From assembly GCF_019510245.1 (NCBI RefSeq), contig NZ_JAEKKT010000120.1:88689-152688 (forward strand): a stretch of DNA of 64,000 nucleotides, written 5' to 3'. Under the pieces are notes generated by a model that saw only the letters and a program-made list of their open reading frames with translations, did no database searches and was not told the DNA's origin. The position numbers were made by a program, and so were the translations under genes. The first letter of the stretch is position 1. Every line of letters starts with the position of its first letter. Positions 46,007 through 55,749 of this stretch are shown one piece after another. Source of the DNA: Streptomyces sp. Lineage in GTDB: Bacteria > Actinomycetota > Actinomycetes > Streptomycetales > Streptomycetaceae.

Positions 46007-46109
46007 TCCGCGCGTACGGGGGAGTCCGCCGACCGGGTTAGGCTTGATGGTCACCCTTCCCGGCCACCGGTCGGGGGGCGCCCCCAGCCACCACACAAAG
46101 GTCCGCGAG

Positions 46110-48092
<1,983 letters not shown>

Positions 48093-48108
48093 GGCGCCGC
48101 TCGCGCTC

Positions 48109-49101
48109 TCAGGTACCGAGGAACTCGGGGACGAAGATGTCCTCGCTGGTGAGCAGCCGCCGGGAGAGGCCCTGCTCGTGGTGGTAGCGCAGGAATGTGT
48201 CGACGGCCCTGCGGTTGGCGGCGACGCCGTAGGGCCACCAGTCCTCGCCCAGCAGACGCCGGTTGTCCTCGAACAGCTTGCTGAACCAGGGGGTCACGAG
48301 ACTCATGTGCTGCTTCGCGGCGTCCTCGCGGTACTTGCGCTCGGCGAGGTCCTTGGCCTCGCCGAAGGCCCGGTAGACGGCCTGGAGCAGGTCGGTCCGG
48401 TGCGTCAGGTCCCTGCGGACGGCGACGACGTGCATCGGCGGGAAGATCCCGGTGCGCCGGTAGTAGTCGCGCTCCACGGTCTCGTGGTCGGGGAAGAGCC
48501 GGGCGATGCTCGGCGAGCCGTTCAGCAGGGCCTGGGGGACGTCGACCGAGATGAGCGCGTCGATCTCGCCGGCTTCGAGCATGGCGCCCAGGGGCCGGCC
48601 GTCCGGTGCGTGCCGCACGTCCACGCCGGCCGGAACCGGTTGCGGGATCCAGTCGAACGCGGGGATGGGGTGGTCGGTGCCGCCGATGACCCACCGGCAC
48701 TGGTCGGGGGTCACGCCGTACTCGTCCGACAGGATGCCCTTGGGCCAGACCCCGGCGTCGTGACCGTAGAGCGCGAACTCGCCGATCGTCCGGCCGGCCA
48801 GGTCCTGCGGTTTGCCGATCCCGGCCGCGGTGTTCACGTAGACGGCGGAGTGCCGGAAGTTGCGGTTCGGGAAGATCGGCAGTGCCGTGAAAGGCGCGTC
48901 GTCGAGGTCGAAGGTGCGCAGGAAGTAGGTCAGGCCGAACTCCGCCACGTCGTACCGGCCTTCGCACATGCCGCGGAAGATGTCCGAGACCAGCGGCGCC
49001 GTCTCGAAGGTGGCGTCCACGCCGTCCACGACGACGCGGCCGTCGAACAGTGCCTCGGTGTGTTCGTAGACGTAGGTGCCGATGGTCAGATGCGCGCTCA
49101 T
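48109..49101 (-). CDS. 4,5-dihydroxyphthalate decarboxylase-like / periplasmic-binding-fold protein
   Basis: A 330-residue protein without a signal peptide. The sequence (LTIGTYVYEHTEALFDG, FRGMCEGRYDVAEFGLTYFL, FPNRNFRHSAVYV, IGEFALYGHDAGVWPKG) matches the group containing Pht5 4,5-dihydroxyphthalate decarboxylase and related binding-fold proteins. Absence of an export signal favours an enzyme over a transporter component. ATG 49101 follows GAGAGGA. It is transcribed divergently from a TetR gene, with two operator-like sites between, and its 3' end is 16 bp from the convergent radical SAM gene. The substrate is not known. Confidence 0.72.
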   Translation of the reverse strand: MSAHLTIGTYVYEHTEALFDGRVVVDGVDATFETAPLVSDIFRGMCEGRYDVAEFGLTYFLRTFDLDDAPFTALPIFPNRNFRHSAVYVNTAAGIGKPQDLAGRTIGEFALYGHDAGVWPKGILSDEYGVTPDQCRWVIGGTDHPIPAFDWIPQPVPAGVDVRHAPDGRPLGAMLEAGEIDALISVDVPQALLNGSPSIARLFPDHETVERDYYRRTGIFPPMHVVAVRRDLTHRTDLLQAVYRAFGEAKDLAERKYREDAAKQHMSLVTPWFSKLFEDNRRLLGEDWWPYGVAANRRAVDTFLRYHHEQGLSRRLLTSEDIFVPEFLGT

Positions 49102-49114
49102 GAGAGATCCTCTC

Positions 49115-49143
49115 TTCCGTGAATGACCATTCACGTTTAGGGT
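49115..49143 (+). promoter_or_regulatory. Promoter of the TetR gene, overlapping an operator
   Basis: TTCCGT (49115-49120) and TAGGGT (49138-49143) are 17 bp apart, upstream of the TetR start at 49201. The operator at 49118-49135 lies between them, so bound repressor would block RNA polymerase. Confidence 0.5.
49118..49135. promoter_or_regulatory. TetR-type operator 1
   Basis: CGTGAATG-AC-CATTCACG is an 18-bp inverted repeat with 8-bp perfect arms, in the divergent gap between the decarboxylase-like gene and the TetR gene. Confidence 0.75.
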
Positions 49144-49168
49144 GGACCTCGGCGAGTGCAGCCGTCAA

Positions 49169-49186
49169 GATGAACGATCACTCACG
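49169..49186. promoter_or_regulatory. TetR-type operator 2 (degenerate)
   Basis: On the minus strand this reads CGTGAGTG-AT-CGTTCATC, a variant of operator 1 with the same arm length and spacing. The two centres are 51 bp apart, close to five helical turns. Confidence 0.6.
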
Positions 49187-49200
49187 TTGAAGGGCCGACC

Positions 49201-49839
49201 ATGCCGCGCATCACCCCTGAGCGACGGGAGGCCAAGCGCGCGGAGATCGTGGCGGCGGCGCGCCGCTGCTTCTCGCGAGACGGCTTCCATCAGACCTCGA
49301 TGCCTGACATCGCCGCAGAGGCCGGCGTCTCCGCCGGGGCGCCGTACCGGTACTTCGCGTCCAAGGAGGAGATCATCCTCGCCATCGCCTCGGACGCCTT
49401 CCGGCTCGTCTTCGAACCCGTGGAAAGGCTGGCCGCAAGCACCGACCACGCATCCGTGGCCGACCTCCTGGCCGCATCGCTCGACGCGCTGAACGCCGAC
49501 ACCGTCACCGACTCCGCCGGGCGTCAAGTGCCGGTCGACGAACTGCTGCGCTGCGCCGTGCAGAGCTGGTCGGAACTGTTGCGCAACGATGCCGTCCGCG
49601 CCCGCGCCGTAGAGGGCTTCCAGGGCGTACTGCACAGCATCACCGAGGCCCTGCGCCGCGGCCGGGCGGCCGGATCCGTCCCGCCCAGCGTGGAACCGGA
49701 GCACGGTGCGCGGGTGGTGATGGGACTGCTGCACGGCTGCCTGCTCCAGCGCGTCGCCTTCGGCCTGACCGACACGACAGGGTTCGGCGACGACGTGCGG
49801 ACGCTGCTCGGCGGAACGAACGGCTCGACACGAGCCTGA
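49201..49839 (+). CDS. TetR-family transcriptional regulator
   Basis: A 212-residue repressor. The N-terminal helix-turn-helix is RRCFSRDGFHQTSMPDIAAE then GVSAGAPYRYFASKEEI, the standard TetR layout; the C-terminal ligand domain (about 75-205) is variable. It probably controls itself and the divergent decarboxylase-like gene through the two inverted repeats upstream, and may control the downstream hydrolase, SDR and glyoxalase genes on the same strand. The start at 49201 is preceded by AAGGGCC. The ligand is unknown. Confidence 0.88.
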   Translation: MPRITPERREAKRAEIVAAARRCFSRDGFHQTSMPDIAAEAGVSAGAPYRYFASKEEIILAIASDAFRLVFEPVERLAASTDHASVADLLAASLDALNADTVTDSAGRQVPVDELLRCAVQSWSELLRNDAVRARAVEGFQGVLHSITEALRRGRAAGSVPPSVEPEHGARVVMGLLHGCLLQRVAFGLTDTTGFGDDVRTLLGGTNGSTRA

Positions 49840-49950
49840 ACCCGCCGCCAACAGTGAAGCCGCCCAGGCAGGTGGGCCCGGATGCCGTTCCGCCGGGTGG
49901 GTGACAGACTGAGGTTCCGGAGCCGGGTGGCCGGCCAGAGGGAACTCTCC

Positions 49951-50616
49951 ATGACTTCTGAAGCGCGGTACTCCCCGCGGGAAACCGCTCTGCTGATCGT
50001 CGACCCGTACAACGACTTCCTGTCCGAGGGCGGAAAGCTGTGGCCCCGGGGGAGAGAAGTGGCGGAGCGGGTCGGCCTGCTCGACCACATGCGGACCGTT
50101 CTGGCTGCGGCGCGTGGCCGCGGGTGCCGCGTCTTCATCGTGCCGCACCACCGGACGACACCGGGCGACTACCGCACCTGGGACCACCTGTCGCCGTCCC
50201 AGCAGCGCCTCGTGGCCAACCAGGCGTTCGCCGAGGGGAGCTGGGGAGGCGAGTGGCACCCCGACTTCCGGCCGCGTGAGGACGAGATCGTCATCGGGCA
50301 GCACTGGGCCTCCAGCGGTTTCGCCAACACCGACCTCGACCTCATGCTCAAGCAGCACGGGATCCGCAAGATCCTGCTCATCGGCATGCGGGCCAACACC
50401 TGCGTCGACACCACCGCACGCTTCGCGCAGGAGCTCGGCTACCACGTGACCCTCGTCCGCGACGCCATCGGCTCCTTCAGCTGGGAGGAGATGACAGCGA
50501 CGTTCGATCTGAACGCGCCCCTGTACGCCCACGCCGTGCTCACCACCGACGAGTTCGTCGGCCTCATGGACGGCGAGGACGGCGAGGGGGGCGGTGGCGG
50601 CGGGGACTTCCGGTGA
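49951..50616 (+). CDS. Isochorismatase-like cysteine hydrolase
   Basis: A 221-residue alpha/beta hydrolase. Asp18 in LLIVDPYNDF and the nucleophile Cys151 in GMRANTCVD are present. The lysine of the usual triad is not evident: the region reads IGQHWASSGFANTDLD, a variant seen in a subfamily with HW at that place. Such enzymes cleave amides or enol ethers; the substrate is not predictable. The C-terminus has an acidic and Gly-rich tail. ATG 49951 has GGGAA 8 nt upstream. It is downstream of the TetR gene on the same strand, 111 bp away. Confidence 0.82.
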   Translation: MTSEARYSPRETALLIVDPYNDFLSEGGKLWPRGREVAERVGLLDHMRTVLAAARGRGCRVFIVPHHRTTPGDYRTWDHLSPSQQRLVANQAFAEGSWGGEWHPDFRPREDEIVIGQHWASSGFANTDLDLMLKQHGIRKILLIGMRANTCVDTTARFAQELGYHVTLVRDAIGSFSWEEMTATFDLNAPLYAHAVLTTDEFVGLMDGEDGEGGGGGGDFR

Positions 50617-50668
50617 AGGCCCGGCGGCGCCCGCGAGACGGGCGGCGCCGGCGGACGTGGAGGCGGAC

Positions 50669-51418
50669 ATGGCCGACGGGTCGAGCGGAGCGCACGGAGA
50701 ACTGGCCGGGCAGACGGTCGTCGTGGTGGGCGGCAGCGCCGGCATCGGTCTGGAGACGGCGCGGCAGGTGCGGGCGGCCGGCGGCGACCTGGTGCTGGCG
50801 GCCCGCAACGCCGAGCGCCTGCGGCGGGCCGCGGACGAACTGCACCCGCTGAGCACGGCCGTGCTCGACGCCCAGGACACCGCACACCTGGAGCGCTTCC
50901 TCGGGGACCTGCCCGGACGGGTCGACCACGTGCTGGTGACGGCGGGCAGCCCGTCGTACACCCCGTTCGGCGAACTCGATCCGGCCGACGCCGCCCGGGA
51001 CTTCGGCGGGCGGATGGCGATGCTGCTGGCGGTGGCGCGGGCGGCCCGGGAGAAGGTCAGGCCCGGGGGGACCCTGCTGTTCATCGGCGGCACCGGCGGC
51101 CGGCGGCCCGCGCCCGGGATGGCCGTGGTGGGCGCGGTCACCGCGGCGCTGCCGGCGCTCACCGCCAACCTGGCGCTGGAGGTCGCCCCGGTCAGGGTCA
51201 ACCTCATCGCGGCCGGGTTCGTGGACACACCGCTGTCCGCGGCCCTCCTCGGCGACCATCTGGAGGCGCGGCGCGAGGAGTTGCGCAGAACGCTGCCCAT
51301 CGGCCGGGTGGTCGGCCCGGCGGACGTCGCCGCGCTCGCCCTGCACATCATGGTCAACGACGCCCTCACCGGCGCCACTTACGACATCGACGGCGGTCAG
51401 CAGCTGCTCGCGCACTGA
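50669..51418 (+). CDS. Short-chain dehydrogenase/reductase-like protein lacking the catalytic Tyr-Lys pair
   Basis: A 249-residue Rossmann protein. The dinucleotide loop is clear (VVVGGSAGIGLE) and the C-terminal IDGGQQL is typical of classical SDRs. The YxxxK active site is absent: the aligned segment reads AVVGAVTAAL, so the usual Tyr and Lys are Val and Thr, and the serine region is GGTGG. It may bind a nucleotide without classical reductase chemistry, or use other residues. ATG 50669 has GGAGG 5 nt upstream. It lies between the hydrolase and glyoxalase-like genes, 52-53 bp from each. Confidence 0.8.
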   Translation: MADGSSGAHGELAGQTVVVVGGSAGIGLETARQVRAAGGDLVLAARNAERLRRAADELHPLSTAVLDAQDTAHLERFLGDLPGRVDHVLVTAGSPSYTPFGELDPADAARDFGGRMAMLLAVARAAREKVRPGGTLLFIGGTGGRRPAPGMAVVGAVTAALPALTANLALEVAPVRVNLIAAGFVDTPLSAALLGDHLEARREELRRTLPIGRVVGPADVAALALHIMVNDALTGATYDIDGGQQLLAH

Positions 51419-51471
51419 CCGCCCGCCTCGCCGGCATCCCCCAAGCCCCTACGAGAGGGGAGACGCAAGCC

Positions 51472-52080
51472 ATGGACATGAAACTGGAGGTCGTCGTGGT
51501 CCCGGTGGCCGACGTCGACCGGGCCAAGGACTTCTACACCACGCTGGGCTGGCGGCTCGACGCGGACGTCGCCGGCGACGGGGACTTCCGGGTGGTGCAG
51601 GTCACCCCGCCGGGCTCCCCGGCGTCGGTCATCTTCGGCTCCTCGGTCACCGACCAGGCGCCGGGTTCGGCCCGGGGCCTGCACCTGGTCGTCGACGACA
51701 TCAAGACCGCCCACGACGAACTGGCCCGCAACGGTGCACACCCGAGCGACGTGTTCCACGACGCCGGCGGCGTCTTCCACCACGCGGGCACCGACGCCCG
51801 GGTGGCCGGCCCCGACGGCAGCTACGGCTCCTTCCTGTCGTTCAGCGACCCGGACGGCAACGGCTGGCTCCTCCAGGAGGTCACCACCCGGCTCCCCGGC
51901 CGGCTCGACCCCGAGGCCACCGCGTTCTCCTCGGCCGACGACCTGGCGAGCGCCCTGCGCCGGGCCGAGGCGGCGCACGGCGAGCACGAGGCCCGCACCG
52001 GTCGCGAGGACCCGGACTGGCCGGACTGGTACGCGCGGTACCTGGTGAGCGAGCAGGCCGGGACCGAACCGCCCTCCTGA
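51472..52080 (+). CDS. VOC-superfamily (glyoxalase/dioxygenase-like) protein
   Basis: A 202-residue protein with one clear VOC domain. The first module opens with LEVVVVPVADVDRAKDFYTT and GWRLDADV, and the second with SFSDPDGNGWLLQEV, where the Glu is a typical metal ligand. Residues after about 145 form a separate helical tail. Members act as glyoxalases, extradiol dioxygenases or binding proteins; context with hydrolase and decarboxylase-like genes suggests small-molecule metabolism. AGAGGGGAGA precedes ATG 51472. Confidence 0.8.
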   Translation: MDMKLEVVVVPVADVDRAKDFYTTLGWRLDADVAGDGDFRVVQVTPPGSPASVIFGSSVTDQAPGSARGLHLVVDDIKTAHDELARNGAHPSDVFHDAGGVFHHAGTDARVAGPDGSYGSFLSFSDPDGNGWLLQEVTTRLPGRLDPEATAFSSADDLASALRRAEAAHGEHEARTGREDPDWPDWYARYLVSEQAGTEPPS

Positions 52081-52130
52081 GCCGGCCGTGGCCGCCTGCC
52101 CCGACCTGCTGTGATGTGTCCCACGGCCCC

Positions 52131-52160
52131 TTGTCGGCACCCGGAAGGCCTACCTAAATT
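52131..52160 (+). promoter_or_regulatory. Leaderless promoter of the DUF6400 gene
   Basis: TTGTCG (52131-52136) and TAAATT (52155-52160) are 18 bp apart; 7 nt separate the -10 from ATG 52168. Confidence 0.6.
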
Positions 52161-52167
52161 CGGTTAT

Positions 52168-52449
52168 ATGTCCGACAAAGATGCCTCCCGTCCCGCCGAG
52201 CCGGTCGAGTTCTCCGTCGACCTCACCGGTCACGAGCTGACCCGCCGCGCCCATGTCATGGCGGCCCTCGGCGACGACTGGGACCCGGTCGAGACGGTGC
52301 GCGGCGAGGAGGAGGCGTACGACCTGCTGTACTCCGGCCTCGACCCGGAACAGCAGCGGCTGTACGACACCCTCGCCGCGGCCGGCGTCCTTCCGCGCCG
52401 CGGGGACGGCGGGCGCCCCGGCGGGGACGGCGACGGCTCCGCCACCTGA
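52168..52449 (+). CDS. DUF6400-like small protein
   Basis: A 93-residue soluble protein. The segment FSVDLTGHELTRRAHVMAAL, then DWDPV and AYDLLYSGLDPEQQ, matches the Streptomyces DUF6400 group as I recall it. The C-terminus is Gly/Asp-rich and probably disordered. Function unknown. The ATG 52168 follows a well-formed leaderless promoter. It has no obvious operon partner. Confidence 0.7.
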   Translation: MSDKDASRPAEPVEFSVDLTGHELTRRAHVMAALGDDWDPVETVRGEEEAYDLLYSGLDPEQQRLYDTLAAAGVLPRRGDGGRPGGDGDGSAT

Positions 52450-52688
52450 ACCACCCGCCGGAGGGGACCACCCCTGACGGGTGAGGGCGTGCCGGGCGGC
52501 CGCAGGGAACATGGGCGGTCCGCAAGGGCGGGCGGCCATGGCCCGACACGCCGCGGACGGGTGTTCCGGGCGCCGACGAAACCGTGACACCACCGCCATG
52601 GAAGCCGTACCGAACCGGTCGCACAATCAGGAAAACCGAACACGGGTGTGCAGCCGAAGACCGGCGGACAGCGGGGGAGCTGGCGGAC

Positions 52689-53153
52689 ATGGAACTGGAA
52701 CTGCGGTACGACCTGCTGGGCGGCCGGCTCCGCAGCATCGGGGAGGTCGAACTCGGCTACGGCCGGTGGGGCGGCCGGCCCCGAGCGCTCGGGCCGCATC
52801 CGCTGGAGTACGACCTGCTCGGCAGCCGGCTGCGCCGGATCGGCGACGTCGAGATCGGCTACGGCCGCCTCGGCAGCGTTCCCAGGACGTACGGGACCTG
52901 GGACGTCGACTGCGCCGCCTGGTCCGGGATCCCGCGGCGGATCGGGCCGTACCCGATCGACCACCCGAGGCTCAGCCGCCGGGTGCGCGGAGTCGGCCCG
53001 CTCTGCGTCGAGTACGACCTGCTGGGCGGGCGGCCCCGCCGCGTCGTCCTGCCCGAGGGTCTGCACGCCCTTCCCGACGACATGCTGTGCGTCCTCTTCC
53101 TGGTGCTGCACCTGCAGAGCGAACGCAACAGGAGTTCGTCCTCCGGCGGGTAG
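52689..53153 (+). CDS. Repeat protein of seven 17-residue units, function unknown
   Basis: A 154-residue protein with no recognised domain. From residue 7 to 125 it is built of seven consecutive units of exactly 17 residues, of the form Y-D-x-L-G-x-R-x-R-x-I-G-x-x-x-I-x: for example YDLLGGRLRSIGEVELG, YGRWGGRPRALGPHPLE and YDLLGSRLRRIGDVEIG. The unit boundaries are 7, 24, 41, 58, 75, 92 and 109. Alternating hydrophobics and conserved Gly suggest a beta-hairpin or solenoid stack. A hydrophobic segment (MLCVLFLVLHLQ, 132-143) follows. ATG 52689 has GGGGGAG 9-10 nt upstream. It ends just before a strong terminator. Confidence 0.7.
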   Translation: MELELRYDLLGGRLRSIGEVELGYGRWGGRPRALGPHPLEYDLLGSRLRRIGDVEIGYGRLGSVPRTYGTWDVDCAAWSGIPRRIGPYPIDHPRLSRRVRGVGPLCVEYDLLGGRPRRVVLPEGLHALPDDMLCVLFLVLHLQSERNRSSSSGG

Positions 53154-53165
53154 CGGAAAGCGGCG

Positions 53166-53195
53166 AAGGCCCGCCGGACGGTTCCGGCGGGCCTT
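53166..53195. terminator. Bidirectional terminator between convergent genes
   Basis: A perfect 12-bp stem AAGGCCCGCCGG/CCGGCGGGCCTT with a 6-nt loop lies 13 bp past the repeat-protein gene. Confidence 0.85.
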
Positions 53196-53210
53196 CGGCG
53201 TGTCGGCGGG

Positions 53211-53564
53211 TCAGACGGCGGCCGCGTACTTCGGGTTGGCGCCGTACTGGTTCTCCTCGGGCTTGCCGTCGGAGGCGAGCCAGACGAGCACGAAGATCCA
53301 GCCGACCAGCGGGATGATGCCGACCAGGATCGCCCAGCCGGAGCGGCCGGTGTCGTGCAGCCGGCGGACCGCGACACCCAGGCTGGGCAGCAGGACCGCG
53401 AGGTCGTAGATCGCGGCGAGGGCGCTGAAGTGGATGGCCGCGCCGACGGCGATGAGCACGATCGCGATGATCGTGTTGATCAGCGTGAACATCCAGTATT
53501 CCTGCCGACGCGCGCGTCCGCTGAACACCACGTACTTCTTCAGTACGTCCACGTACCAGTTCAT
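53211..53564 (-). CDS. DUF805 membrane protein
   Basis: A 117-residue membrane protein. The N-terminal phrase FSGRARRQEYWMFTLIN and the later RRLHDTGRSGW are hallmarks of DUF805 (YhaH/YhaI-like). There are three or four hydrophobic helices and a polar C-terminus ending in PKYAAAV. Function unknown in any organism, to my knowledge. ATG 53564 follows GGGGGGAC. It is convergent with the repeat-protein gene and divergent from the membrane gene at 53730. Confidence 0.88.
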   Translation of the reverse strand: MNWYVDVLKKYVVFSGRARRQEYWMFTLINTIIAIVLIAVGAAIHFSALAAIYDLAVLLPSLGVAVRRLHDTGRSGWAILVGIIPLVGWIFVLVWLASDGKPEENQYGANPKYAAAV

Positions 53565-53729
53565 TACTCGTCCCCCCGGGGATCAAGGCGTGATTGTGCG
53601 CACAGCAAATCAAGCCGACCTGGCCGGTTCCAATCAGATTGGCGTGTGCGGGTCAACCGTTACCGTCTCGCCGCCGATCGGTGATCAAGGGGGCCCGACC
53701 GCATCCGCACGGCCCGTGAGAGCGTCTCT

Positions 53730-54590
53730 GTGACCATGAACATGCAGAAACGGCCCCAGTGGCCGCCACCACCCGAGCCGCAGCACCCCGAGGGATGCCT
53801 GGTCGTCGCGGTCAGGATCCCCGTGCGGATCTTCGTCTTCCTGGTCGTGCTGCCGGTACGCCTGCTCTGGGACGCGTTCACCGCGGCCGCACGGTTCCTG
53901 TGGCGCTACGTCCTCGCCCCGGTGGGACGCGCGATCGGACGGATTCTCCACGCGCTCCTCGTCGTACCCCTGATCTGGCTGTACCGCTACCTGCTCACCC
54001 CCCTCGGCCACGCCCTCCGACGGCTCTGCGCGCAGGTGCTCCCCCCGGCAGGCCATGCGCTCGTGTGGTTCTACGCGCGCGTGCTCACCCCGATCGGCCA
54101 TGCGGTCGTACGGCTCCTCACCCTCGTCGCGAAAGCCGTGATCTGGGCGTTCGGCATCCTCGGCACCGCCCTGCACCGGACCGCGCACGTGCTCCTCGTC
54201 CTGCCCGCCCTCGCCCTGTGGCGCTGGATCCTCGCCCCGGCCGGCCGCGTCCTCGGCATAGTCCTCAGGGAGACCGGGGAGGCCGTGGGCCACGCCTGGC
54301 GGGCCGCCGGGTACGTCGCACGTACCGTCGGACGGGTGCTCGGCACCCTCTTCCGGTGGATCTTCCTGGAGCCCGCACGGTGGGTGTACCGGACCGTCCT
54401 CACCCCGGTCGGACACGTCGTCCGCGACCTCGTCCTCCACCCGGTTGCCCAGGCCGCACGCGCGATCGGCCGTGCCGTCCGCCAGGCCCGCGCCGACCTC
54501 CGCCGCGCCCTCTTCGGCGGGCCGCGGCCGCCCGTGCCCGTGGACCGCCGGGAACCCCGGGGCCGCGACACACGTACTCTTGGTGGATAG
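53730..54590 (+). CDS. Membrane protein with repeated Trp-Tyr/Leu-Thr-Pro-Gly-His segments, function unknown
   Basis: A 286-residue protein dominated by hydrophobic and arginine/histidine residues. A motif of about 17 residues recurs irregularly: LWRYVLAPVGRAIGRIL, WLYRYLLTPLGHALRRL, WFYARVLTPIGHAVVRLL, LWRWILAPAGRVLGIVL and WVYRTVLTPVGHVVRDLV. Each pairs an aromatic W-x-Y/W with L-[TA]-P-x-G-[HR] and a hydrophobic tail. The segments may be amphipathic membrane-surface helices rather than ordinary transmembrane spans. GTG 53730 is used; an ATG lies two codons on. The C-terminus is basic. It lies just before the TIGR03936 gene. Confidence 0.65.
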   Translation: MTMNMQKRPQWPPPPEPQHPEGCLVVAVRIPVRIFVFLVVLPVRLLWDAFTAAARFLWRYVLAPVGRAIGRILHALLVVPLIWLYRYLLTPLGHALRRLCAQVLPPAGHALVWFYARVLTPIGHAVVRLLTLVAKAVIWAFGILGTALHRTAHVLLVLPALALWRWILAPAGRVLGIVLRETGEAVGHAWRAAGYVARTVGRVLGTLFRWIFLEPARWVYRTVLTPVGHVVRDLVLHPVAQAARAIGRAVRQARADLRRALFGGPRPPVPVDRREPRGRDTRTLGG

Positions 54591-54708
54591 CAGTACACAG
54601 CCGTACGGCCCACAGCGGTACGGCCCTCGCACAAGAACGCACCAGACCCACGAAGGACTGACGACACTGGGCAAGCGACAGCCCGAAGGCCCGCCGCCCG
54701 CACCCGCG

Positions 54709-55473
54709 GTGCAGCGCATCCGACTGCGCTACACCAAGCGCGGCCGCCTCCGGTTCACCAGCCACCGTGACTTCCAGCGCGCCTTCGAGCGTGCGCTGCG
54801 CCGCGCCGAGGTGCCGATGGCGTACTCGGCGGGGTTCACACCGCACCCGAAGGTGTCGTACGCCAATGCCGCACCCACCGGCACGGGCAGCGAGGCCGAG
54901 TACCTGGAGATCGCGCTCGCCGCACACCGCGACCCGGAGCGGCTGCGCGCCCTCCTCGACGAGTCCCTGCCCACCGGGCTCGACATCGTCGACGCGGTCG
55001 AGGCGCACACGTCCGGACTGGCCGACCGGCTCACCGCCTCCGTATGGGAGCTGCGACTGGCCGGCCAGGACCCCACGGAGGCCGAGAACGCCGTCGCGGC
55101 GTTCAACGCCGCCGAGTCCGTCGAGGTCCGGCGCACCACCAAGAACGGCGTCCGCACCTTCGACGCCCGCCCCGCCGTCGTACAACTTGAAACACAGAGT
55201 GAAACGGCTGATAGGCCGACCGACCAGCCCTGTGCGATACTGCGGCTGGTTGTTCGGCACGTGACGCCTGCCGTACGACCCGACGACGTCCTGTCCGGTC
55301 TCCGCGCCGTGGCCGACCTGGCGCCGCCGGTCCCCGCAGAGGTGACCAGGCTGGCGCAGGGGCTGCTCGATGAAGAGACCGGCACGGTGACCGACCCGCT
55401 CGCGCCCGACCGCGAGGCAGCCGAGGCCCTCTCGAAGGCCGAACCGACTGCCGCCGCGACGGTGCCGGCGTAA
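54709..55473 (+). CDS. TIGR03936-family radical-SAM-associated protein (DUF2344)
   Basis: A protein of 254 residues from GTG 54709. The conserved opening RIRLRYTKRGRLRFTSHRDF and AYSAGFTPHPKVSYANA identify the TIGR03936/DUF2344 family, which partners the TIGR03960 radical SAM protein (46110-48092 here). It is not itself a radical SAM enzyme. The N-terminus is uncertain: a CTG codon at 54667 (reading LGKRQPEG) has AAGGA 9 nt upstream, a better ribosome site than any before the GTG, and would add 14 residues. Upstream is the membrane repeat gene; downstream is RNase E/G. Confidence 0.88.
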   Translation: MQRIRLRYTKRGRLRFTSHRDFQRAFERALRRAEVPMAYSAGFTPHPKVSYANAAPTGTGSEAEYLEIALAAHRDPERLRALLDESLPTGLDIVDAVEAHTSGLADRLTASVWELRLAGQDPTEAENAVAAFNAAESVEVRRTTKNGVRTFDARPAVVQLETQSETADRPTDQPCAILRLVVRHVTPAVRPDDVLSGLRAVADLAPPVPAEVTRLAQGLLDEETGTVTDPLAPDREAAEALSKAEPTAAATVPA

Positions 55474-55749
55474 GGAAGGTCCCGCGAAGGACGGACGTCG
55501 TAGCGCCGCCCTCGTACTCGGGAGCCACCTGGGTCGGGCAGCGCACCGACCAGAAGACTTTCGCCAGGCCGTCCGCGACAAGGCGTACGGAACCGGCGAG
55601 ACAGGACACAGAGAGCTCCTGTGCGGCGTCCGCGCCCCACACGGCGGCACCGCGCATCGCGCGAGCCGTGGACGTCACCGGCGGTCGCTCGAACCGATCG
55701 ACGCCGGACCAGGCGCGGCGCCCGGGAGCCTGACGGGAGAAACGCCCGC

